In this document: piece by piece, positions 42,066-47,761 of the stretch
Layout: every line of letters begins with the position of its first letter
How positions within the stretch are numbered: the stretch's first letter is position 1
Origin: Eubacterium barkeri
GTDB taxonomy: Bacteria; Bacillota; Clostridia; Eubacteriales; Eubacteriaceae
Assembly: GCF_900107125.1 (NCBI RefSeq)
Contig: NZ_FNOU01000023.1
Location: forward strand, 1-47,761
DNA: 47,761 nucleotides
Direction of reading: 5' to 3'
Notes under the pieces: generated by a model
Told to the model about the DNA's origin: nothing
The model's database searches: none
What the model saw: only the letters and a program-made list of their open reading frames with translations
Program-made: the position numbers and the translations under genes

Positions 42066-43565
42066 TTAATTTTCATCCCAATCTTTTGCCCGTTCCACAG
42101 CTTTATGCCAATGGTGGAGCAAACGTTCCCGTGTGGCATCGTCCATATTCGGCTCATACCGTTTGTATAGCTTCCAATTAGAGGATAAATCCTCCAGACT
42201 TTCATAATCCCCAATGCCATAGGCTGCCAGATAAGCTGCACCCAATGCCGTTGTTTCTGTTATGACAGGAACATCAACAGGAATTCCCAGGATATCAGCC
42301 TGAAACTGCATCAAAAACGCATTGGCCACTGCGCCTCCATCCACTCGCATAACCTCTATAGGAATGCCAGAATCCCGTTCCATGACATCCAGATTATCCT
42401 TTACCTGATATGCTTCACTTTCCAGCGTCGCCCGAACAAGCTGCTCCCTTGTCGTTCCTCCTGTAATACCAATAATAGTCCCTCTGGCGTATTGATCCCA
42501 ATGGGGGGCCGCCAGACCTGCAAAAGCCGGTACAAAATAAACGCCCCCCGTATCCTCAACGGCCTTCGCCATGGCTTCTGTTTCCGCGGCATCTGCAATA
42601 ATTTTCAACTTGTCCCGAAGCCACTGAACCGCTGCTCCCGCAATATAAATACCACCATCCAGCGCAAAGGTCATCTGATGATCATCCAGACCCCATCCCA
42701 CCGTCGTTAACAACCCATTTTGGGAATAAACGGGACTACTTCCGGTATTCATGAGCATAAAAGCTCCAGTACCATAGGTTGTTTTAACCATTCCAGGGGT
42801 AAAACAGGCTTGTCCAAAAAGTGCCGCCTGCTGATCCACCGTCGAACCGGATATTTTAACCCGTCCTCCAAAGAAATCCAGGGGATCCGTTTCCCCATAA
42901 ATCTGGGCGCTATCACAAATTTCCGGGAGAATATCCTTTGGAATCCCCAAGATTTCTAAGATTTCGTCGTCCCACTGACCAGTATGTATATTGAAGAGCA
43001 TGGTTCTGGACGCAGTGGACTGATCGGTGACAAACACCCGCCCATGGGTCAGTTTCCAGATCATCCAGGAATCCAGGGTTCCTGCATTAATCCGATGCCG
43101 CTCGATATCTTTTTGAACCCCTGGTACATTATCAATAATCCACTTTATTTTGGTCGCACTGAAATAAGCATCGACGACTAATCCTGTCTTTTCGCGGATC
43201 ATATCTCCATAACCTGCTTTAATTTCATCTGCATCCCGGGCTGTTCGGCGATCTTGCCATACAATGGCACGATATACAGGCTTACCAGTGACATTATCCC
43301 ACAGCACCACGGTTTCTCCCTGATTATCCAGACCCATACATTTGATGTCATCCATGGTAATCCCGGCGTCCCCTAGCCCCATCTCCACAGACTCTCTGAG
43401 TCGATCCCAAATCTCCATCGCATCATGCTCTACCCATCCAGGCTGGGGATAGTATTGGGTATGTTCTTTATAACCACGTCCTACTTGATTCCATTCTTCA
43501 TCCAGCAACAAAGCTGTCGTCCCTGTGGTTCCCTGATCAATCCCTAAATAATATTTTTTACTCAT
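42066..43565 (-). CDS. Glycerol kinase homologue with altered substrate site
   Basis: 499 residues, aligned with E. coli GlpK along its whole length: YYLGIDQGTTGTTAL, GWVEHDAMEIW, GKPVYRAIVWQDRRTA, VDAYFSATKIKWI, ASRTMLFNIHT, STVDQQAALFGQ, VKTTYGTGAFMLMNTG and MRVDGGAVANAFLMQFQADI. E. coli GlpK binds glycerol with Arg83, Glu84, Trp103, Tyr135 and Asp245. Here the block reads DNQGE, so Gly replaces Arg83, while the Glu, Trp, Tyr and Asp remain. Either specificity has shifted or affinity is reduced. The gene overlaps the EutH gene by 8 bp. Calling it glpK outright would be too strong. Confidence 0.88.
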   Translation of the reverse strand: MSKKYYLGIDQGTTGTTALLLDEEWNQVGRGYKEHTQYYPQPGWVEHDAMEIWDRLRESVEMGLGDAGITMDDIKCMGLDNQGETVVLWDNVTGKPVYRAIVWQDRRTARDADEIKAGYGDMIREKTGLVVDAYFSATKIKWIIDNVPGVQKDIERHRINAGTLDSWMIWKLTHGRVFVTDQSTASRTMLFNIHTGQWDDEILEILGIPKDILPEICDSAQIYGETDPLDFFGGRVKISGSTVDQQAALFGQACFTPGMVKTTYGTGAFMLMNTGSSPVYSQNGLLTTVGWGLDDHQMTFALDGGIYIAGAAVQWLRDKLKIIADAAETEAMAKAVEDTGGVYFVPAFAGLAAPHWDQYARGTIIGITGGTTREQLVRATLESEAYQVKDNLDVMERDSGIPIEVMRVDGGAVANAFLMQFQADILGIPVDVPVITETTALGAAYLAAYGIGDYESLEDLSSNWKLYKRYEPNMDDATRERLLHHWHKAVERAKDWDEN

Positions 43566-44685
43566 CACACACCATCTCTTTCATACGGATCATTTCGCTC
43601 TCAGCATCTTCATCACTCATGTTTTTACTAAAGGCAATGGCCAGGGCGATGGCCAATATTCCAGCAGCAATCTTCCCGATGACCACAGGGGTAATCATTG
43701 TCGGCTCAACCCCCGCAGTAAAGCCTAAATGATCTCCCAAAGCGGCTGTCGCTGGCACTAACCATGCTGTATTAACGATTTTCCCCTTAGGGTTCATATC
43801 TTTCATCATTTTATAAACCGGAACTGAGTTAGCCAGAGTAAAAACAAGGCCTGCTGCACTGGTCGCATCCATTCCTATTTTCCCGCCTAAAAAATTCAGG
43901 GGCTTGTCCAGAATCCGAGTTAAAATCGCTAAAACCGGGAAAGTCCCCAGAAGGACGATACCAATGCCTGCAATGGCCTGCATCCCATCCATAATGGGCG
44001 CCATCCCCGGAATAATAACAACCCCAGTGATATACTCAAAAGCGGCACATGCCAAGCCAATATAGATAATAATCGTGATGATTTTTCCAAAAACCATACA
44101 TCCACTGGTCATTTTTTTAGGGATGAATTTTAATCCAACAACCAACAAAACCGAAAGAATAATAACCGGGATCGTATTTCTCAGAACCATCATAAAGTCA
44201 AATCCTGCAATAATACCACCTATAATACTGCCAACAGGAATGGTAATAAGGCCAATGAGTAACCCCTTACAGAAATAAGGCTGATCCTTCTTTTCAATGA
44301 GACTAAGCCCCACTGGAATCGAAAAAACCAAGGTACACCCCAACATTGATGCGACGATATTCCCTGATAATAATCCCGCTTCTTTATTCTGGGCCAAGGC
44401 CGTCGCCAGGGAATAACCGCCCATATCGTTTGCCAGAATAGAGGCAAACATAGCAGGATCGGCTCCCATTGCTTCAAACACCGGAATAATGGCCGGCCCC
44501 AATACCTTTGCAATAATGGGGGCGAGACAGACAATCCCTACCATTCCCAAAGCTAAAGGCCCCATGGCATTAAAGCCTTCATCAAATTTCTCACCCAGGC
44601 CAAAATGATTTCCTGTTATCTTGTCAATGGCACCCACCAATAAGCCGATTGCCATAATCCATAATATTACCTTATCAAAAGACAT
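43558..44685 (-). CDS. eutH: EutH-family transporter
   Basis: 375 residues with about ten membrane spans. Similar along its length to EutH of enterobacteria: FDEGFNAMGPLALGMVGIVCLAPIIAKVLGPAIIPVFEAMGADPAMFASILANDMGGYSLA, LKFIPKKM, LTRILDKPL, and AALGDHLGFTAGVEPTMI. EutH is thought to help ethanolamine uptake and is normally found in eut clusters with ammonia lyase and shell genes, none of which is present here. Start MSFDKV has GGAGAACAG upstream. It is the second gene of the operon, before the kinase. Confidence 0.9.
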   Translation of the reverse strand: MSFDKVILWIMAIGLLVGAIDKITGNHFGLGEKFDEGFNAMGPLALGMVGIVCLAPIIAKVLGPAIIPVFEAMGADPAMFASILANDMGGYSLATALAQNKEAGLLSGNIVASMLGCTLVFSIPVGLSLIEKKDQPYFCKGLLIGLITIPVGSIIGGIIAGFDFMMVLRNTIPVIILSVLLVVGLKFIPKKMTSGCMVFGKIITIIIYIGLACAAFEYITGVVIIPGMAPIMDGMQAIAGIGIVLLGTFPVLAILTRILDKPLNFLGGKIGMDATSAAGLVFTLANSVPVYKMMKDMNPKGKIVNTAWLVPATAALGDHLGFTAGVEPTMITPVVIGKIAAGILAIALAIAFSKNMSDEDAESEMIRMKEMVCDE

Positions 44686-44762
44686 TTTCTGTTCTCCTTT
44701 ATCTCCTGTAGAAAATGTATATTCAGTTGTATTTATCGATTGTGCAGCCCCCCGGCTAATCC

Positions 44763-45065
44763 TCAATCAATGGGTTCAATCCGAAAGACAACTGGCCGAA
44801 ATCCATCCGTGCAGCTGGCAATCTGAGATTGCTTATCCAAGGTCCCGATACATTCCATATTATTGCGAACGAAAATAATATCTTTAAAAATGTCCGCCCA
44901 GGCCCATGTACAAAACCCCTCCGGTACCGTTCTGCCATCGGTGATGTATTCGTCACCTTCTTCAAATTTTCCACAGATGCCAATGGCATCCTTTCCCGCA
45001 AATTGATTCACCACATCTGACAGCAACAGTTTTTTTAGAACCGTAATCCTTACTTTTTCTGACAT
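44763..45065 (-). CDS. TIGR04076-like small protein
   Basis: 100 residues. The segment CGKFEEGDEYITDGRTVPEGFCTWAWADIFKDIIFVRNN and the opening VRITVLKKLL agree with the TIGR04076 family of small proteins with conserved Cys, found in anaerobes near metabolic and transport genes; its function is unknown. GAGGAGGAAATC precedes the ATG at 45065. It is first behind the operon promoter, about 58 bp after the predicted start site, and 77 bp before the EutH gene. Confidence 0.78.
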   Translation of the reverse strand: MSEKVRITVLKKLLLSDVVNQFAGKDAIGICGKFEEGDEYITDGRTVPEGFCTWAWADIFKDIIFVRNNMECIGTLDKQSQIASCTDGFRPVVFRIEPID

Positions 45066-45129
45066 GATTTCCTCCTCTTCAGTGTCGCAGGCCCGCAACT
45101 GATTCACAACGTTCTTCGTTGATGTCGTC

Positions 45130-45158
45130 AGGATATCAGGTTGGATTGTGTGTGTCAA
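45130..45158 (-). promoter_or_regulatory. Sigma-A promoter of the EutH-kinase operon
   Basis: The minus strand reads TTGACA (45158-45153), 17-bp spacer, TATCCT (45135-45130). Confidence 0.75.
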
Positions 45159-45196
45159 CGCACCCATTGCCCTAAAAACCGCCCTTTTTTTGTGTG

Positions 45197-45227
45197 TTTG
45201 TGTGCAATCGCAATATAATCGCACAAA
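45197..45227. promoter_or_regulatory. Possible DeoR-type operator
   Basis: TTTGTGTGC (45197-45205) faces GCACAAA (45221-45227), and AATCGCA occurs twice (45206-45212 and 45217-45223), 11 bp apart, one helical turn. It lies about 40-70 bp upstream of the -35 box. Binding by the DeoR protein is a guess. Confidence 0.4.
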
Positions 45228-45228
45228 T

Positions 45229-45255
45229 AAAAAAGCCGCCTCTCAGACGACTTTT
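45229..45255 (-). terminator. Terminator of the DeoR-type gene
   Basis: On the minus strand AAAAGTCGTC pairs with GGCGGCTTTT (two G-U pairs), followed by TTATTT. The stem begins inside the last codons of the gene. Confidence 0.7.
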
Positions 45256-46013
45256 CTTCCAATAAGAGGGACGACTCCTTTCTCTTTCAATTGATTCACC
45301 ATTTTCACCGGTGTGCAATCATCCGTTACGATATAATCAAAGTCGGAAACCTCGCAAATTTTGTTTAAGGCTGTTACTCCAAACTTACTATAATCCGCCA
45401 GCCCAATGAGCATCTGGCCACTATGGATAAAATACTTTCTCAAGTTAGCCTCCTCCATATGGTAATCACTGACACCCTTTTCTCCATCAATTCCCCCGAT
45501 TCCCAGGAACACCTTGTCCACGTTAAAACGACTGATCATCTCCTCAGCCCAGCAGCCAGAACTGGAAAGCTCTCCTTGTCGAACCTCTCCGCCGACAATC
45601 AGGGTCCGAATATCCGCACTTTTTTTCAACTCAACAACAATGGGAATCGAATTGGTTAAAACCGTTAGATTCTTAAAGGTATAAAGGTGCTTCGCAAACT
45701 CCAAGGTCGTCGTTCCGACATCAATGATGATGGTATCCCCATCCTCCACCAGAGCAGTGGCGGCCAAGGCAATCTTCTTCTTTTCTTCAAAATTTTTAAT
45801 GCCACGCCCACCATATTCTGGTTCAATCCCGTGAAGCCGCTTTAGAATTGCACCGCCATAAACTCGGCTCAGGTACCCTTCTTCTTCCAAAAATTCCAAA
45901 TCCCTACGGATAGTCTCCATCGAAACTTTAAACATTTGCTTAAGGTCTTTTGCCTTGATCATTCGATGCTCCTTAAGAAGCTTTAGAATAATCTCCTGTC
46001 TTTTGTTTTTCAT
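45243..46013 (-). CDS. DeoR-family regulator
   Basis: 256 residues. N-terminal helix-turn-helix: KNKRQEIILKLLKEHRMIKAKDLKQMFKVSMETIRRDLEFLEEEGYLSRVYGGA, the standard DeoR start. The C-terminal DeoRC sugar-phosphate sensor has IIIDVGTTTLEFAKHL, LTVLTNSIPIVVEL and FLGIGGIDGEKGVSDYHMEEANLRK. Such repressors release DNA when a phosphorylated sugar or polyol is bound, which fits control of the neighbouring kinase operon. The start MKNKRQ has GGGGAG seven bases upstream; two more upstream ATGs are less likely. It has its own terminator, so it is transcribed separately. Confidence 0.9.
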   Translation of the reverse strand: MKNKRQEIILKLLKEHRMIKAKDLKQMFKVSMETIRRDLEFLEEEGYLSRVYGGAILKRLHGIEPEYGGRGIKNFEEKKKIALAATALVEDGDTIIIDVGTTTLEFAKHLYTFKNLTVLTNSIPIVVELKKSADIRTLIVGGEVRQGELSSSGCWAEEMISRFNVDKVFLGIGGIDGEKGVSDYHMEEANLRKYFIHSGQMLIGLADYSKFGVTALNKICEVSDFDYIVTDDCTPVKMVNQLKEKGVVPLIGRKVV

Positions 46014-46367
46014 TTCCTTTCTCCCCTGTGGTATTTTTTCCATTGTACACGTCCTATCCAACCTAATTTTTACCCTTAATTTTATTAATTCTTAAAGCGA
46101 CTAAATTGAATCAAGAAATTCGTTGTATCCTCCATGTCTTTTTCCATATTTTTTTCATTATTGCATTTATCCTCTGCTCTTGCCTTAAAGAATCCGCGAT
46201 TTTCTTTTCATTCTTTTTTTATCCCTTGCCGTTGCATATTCCAGTCATCAAATTTCTCCGCTGGATGACTATGAATCACCTTTGTTGGTAAAGATTAAGA
46301 AAATCCGAATATAATGATGTCACATTGATGGATGCCAGTATAGGCTTCCAGATAAAGGAGGTTTCCC
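46014..46367. other. 354-bp AT-rich region between the DeoR and Rieske genes
   Basis: Should hold the two divergent promoters. For the Rieske gene TATAAT stands at 46310-46315 with only a poor -35 (TTGGTA, 19-bp spacer). No gene or stable RNA-like fold is evident; a short plus-strand frame (MNQEIRC...) has no ribosome site. Confidence 0.55.
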
Positions 46368-47348
46368 ATGATTAAAAATAAATGGTACGCGATCCTGTCC
46401 TCCAAAGAGGTTAAACAGGGGAAGTTAACGGGAGTCAAACGCCTGGGTGAGCAACTCGTTTTTTTCCGAAATACCCAAGGTGACATTCAGTGTATCGCCG
46501 ACAAGTGCTGCCACCGCGGGGCCTCCATCGCCGCTGGCTGGCATTGTGGAGATACAGTTGCCTGCCCCTTCCACGGCATCGAATACGATGGGATGGGCCG
46601 GGTCACTAAAATTCCGGCCAATGGTAAAAACGCCCCGGTCCCGGATTACTACCAGGTCTCGGCTTATCCTGTTCAGGAGGCCCATGACCTCATTTGGGTG
46701 TGGTATGGCCAGGGTGAGCCCACTACCTGGGATCTTCCTTTCTTTAAAGAGCTGGATGGAATGACCTTTTCCGAAATCCGGGACCCCTGGAATACCCATT
46801 ATTCCCGGTGCATCGAAAACCAACTGGACGCCGTGCACGTGCCCTTTGTCCATCATAATACCATTGGTCGGGGGAACAAAACCCTGGTGGATGGCCCGAA
46901 GGTCATCTACGACGACGATACCCTCACCTTTTATGTCCATAACGCGGTAGACGACGGCCGGACGATCCCCCTGCGCCCCGATGCTGAGGTGGATTATAAA
47001 AAATGGTTCTCCCTGCAATTTCGATATCCCAATATCTGGCAAAACCGAATTTCTCCCATGATGCGGGTTTTTGCCGCCTTTGCCCCCATCGATGAAGAAC
47101 ATACCATGGTCTATATTCGCTATTATCAGCGCTTTGTCCGAGCACCCCTTCTCCACAAGGCCGTGGACCTCAGCGGAAAGCTCTTCAGCAAAATTGTACT
47201 CAATCAGGATCGCCGGGTGGTGGAAACCCAACGTCCTTTAAAATCAGAGTACGTTATGGATGAGCATCTCATTCCCGGGGATTCCCCGATTATTGAATAC
47301 CGTCGGATTCGAGAGGCGTTAAAACAGGGCTCCCCTCCCTCCAAATAA
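46368..47348 (+). CDS. Rieske non-haem iron oxygenase-type protein
   Basis: 326 residues. N-terminal Rieske domain: CCHRG (Cys47-x-His49) and CPFHG (Cys66-x-x-His69) bind the [2Fe-2S] centre. The catalytic domain has ENQLDAVHVPFVHH, with Asp154, His157 and His162, as in the mononuclear iron site and bridging Asp of ring-hydroxylating oxygenases and Rieske demethylases. The length fits a short, single-chain alpha subunit. No reductase or ferredoxin gene is adjacent. Such an O2-type enzyme is unexpected next to strictly anaerobic pathways. AAAGGAGG precedes the ATG. Substrate unknown; demethylase, hydroxylase or an oxygen-scavenging role are all open. Confidence 0.88.
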   Translation: MIKNKWYAILSSKEVKQGKLTGVKRLGEQLVFFRNTQGDIQCIADKCCHRGASIAAGWHCGDTVACPFHGIEYDGMGRVTKIPANGKNAPVPDYYQVSAYPVQEAHDLIWVWYGQGEPTTWDLPFFKELDGMTFSEIRDPWNTHYSRCIENQLDAVHVPFVHHNTIGRGNKTLVDGPKVIYDDDTLTFYVHNAVDDGRTIPLRPDAEVDYKKWFSLQFRYPNIWQNRISPMMRVFAAFAPIDEEHTMVYIRYYQRFVRAPLLHKAVDLSGKLFSKIVLNQDRRVVETQRPLKSEYVMDEHLIPGDSPIIEYRRIREALKQGSPPSK

Positions 47349-47359
47349 AGACGAACGCC

Positions 47360-47400
47360 AAAAGGGACAGCATCCCCCATGGGCATGACCGTCCCTTTGT
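47360..47400 (+). terminator. Terminator of the Rieske gene
   Basis: AAAGGGAC (47361-47368) pairs with GTCCCTTT (47391-47398), with short inner pairing (CATG), then TTTGTATT. Confidence 0.65.
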
Positions 47401-47426
47401 ATTACACTTGATTATTCCGATTCTAT

Positions 47427-47463
47427 AATAAATGTTGGGGAGAGGACCACCTCAGCATTTATT
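47427..47463. repeat. Imperfect hairpin before the ISL3-type transposase
   Basis: AATAAATGTTGGGG and CCTCAGCATTTATT pair at 12 of 14 positions. It may lie in the left end of the insertion sequence; the terminal repeat cannot be checked without the right end. Confidence 0.4.
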
Positions 47464-47541
47464 ATTTTTGAAAAAAATGAGCATGAGTGGTTCATATCCG
47501 TTAGAATAAAGCGACCAGACCATATTCAAGGAGGAACCATC

Positions 47542-47761
47542 ATGCTCAATAAAGATTATACCAATGAATTACTCGGATTGGAAGGGGTAGAAGTAACGAA
47601 AATCGATAGAAAAGAGGCGGCCATTCACATCCATCTACAAATGGAGAAGAAACCCCATATCTGTCCGTCCTGTCATACCCAGACCACCTGTATCCATGAT
47701 TATCGGACGCAAAAGGTGTTAGACGGCGCAATCCGTCATCAGGCGATGGTGCTGTTGATCC
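47542..47761 (+). CDS. ISL3-type transposase, N-terminal start (cut by window)
   Basis: 73 codons are visible from the ATG, with AAGGAGGAA upstream. The N-terminus MLNKDYTNELLGLEGVEV and the zinc-finger-like CPSCHTQTTCIHDYRTQKVLDG match the opening of ISL3-family transposases, where a Cys-x-x-Cys knuckle and a VHDY-R-(K/R)-(I/V)-x-D block precede the DDE domain. The rest is beyond the window, so it cannot be told whether the element is complete. Confidence 0.8.
   Translation, partial: MLNKDYTNELLGLEGVEVTKIDRKEAAIHIHLQMEKKPHICPSCHTQTTCIHDYRTQKVLDGAIRHQAMVLLI

Noticed and set aside
43558..45065. Ethanolamine utilisation (eut) cluster
   Set aside because: Only the EutH-like transporter is present; no ammonia lyase, shell protein or two-component regulator was found.
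1..47761. tRNA, rRNA or CRISPR arrays
   Set aside because: No cloverleaf-like sequence with CCA-type acceptor, no rRNA-like block and no regularly spaced repeats were seen when reading through the intergenic regions.

Overview
The window looks like chromosome of a strictly anaerobic Gram-positive bacterium of the Clostridia (Eubacteriales), probably a lactate-using acetogen or butyrate/propionate former. Reasons: strong AGGAGG-type ribosome sites, consensus sigma-A promoters, lactate dehydrogenases that work with electron-transferring flavoproteins (ETF), phosphotransacetylase, rubrerythrin, sortase-like and lipoprotein surface proteins, and no respiratory genes. No rRNA or tRNA gene and no CRISPR array was seen. 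Genus cannot be fixed from the sequence alone.

Layout. 1-225: tail of an IS1182-type transposase. 290-6053 (minus): one transcription unit of a sigma-54-dependent LevR-type activator, PTS EIIA, EIIB and EIIC (galactitol type) and a small membrane protein, with a near-perfect -24/-12 sigma-54 promoter at 6036-6053. 6265-10784 (minus): UPF0182 membrane protein, pentapeptide-repeat protein, FucO-type iron alcohol dehydrogenase. 10884-16722: GntR regulator diverging from lctB-lctC-lctD-permease, the electron-bifurcating lactate dehydrogenase operon (ETF alpha carries a ferredoxin domain). 16973-21561: EAL phosphodiesterase with a dead GGDEF, Vat/CatB-type acetyltransferase, pta. 21565-29594: AT-rich island between two exact 23-bp copies of the pta 3' end, holding an XRE regulator, a large surface cysteine-peptidase-like protein, three tandem paralogous lipoproteins, a WG-repeat-like lipoprotein and two paralogous membrane proteins. 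29707-33253 (minus): lone hydantoinase/oxoprolinase A-type protein and a NPKTG cell-surface protein. 33426-37975: second lactate-type operon: FAD-linked dehydrogenase, acyl-CoA dehydrogenase, EtfB, EtfA. 38227-38886: rubrerythrin with rubredoxin domains at both ends. 38968-46013 (minus): DeoR regulator and a polyol-kinase operon with an EutH-family transporter, a glycerol-kinase homologue lacking the substrate arginine, two FAD oxidoreductases and a DUF1667 protein. 46368-47348: Rieske oxygenase-type protein. 47542-end: start of an ISL3-type transposase.

How it fits together. The core operator TGGTCAGACCA occurs three times that I could find, only at the two lactate-type promoters, so one GntR/FadR-type regulator (10884-11609) probably controls both. 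Module 1 would oxidise lactate with NAD+ by using reduced ferredoxin. Module 2 encodes the dehydrogenase, ETF and acyl-CoA dehydrogenase needed to pass lactate electrons directly to an enoyl-CoA. Together they suggest a cell that chooses between two electron sinks when growing on lactate. This pairing, the island in pta, and the EutH/kinase operon are the most interesting parts of the window.
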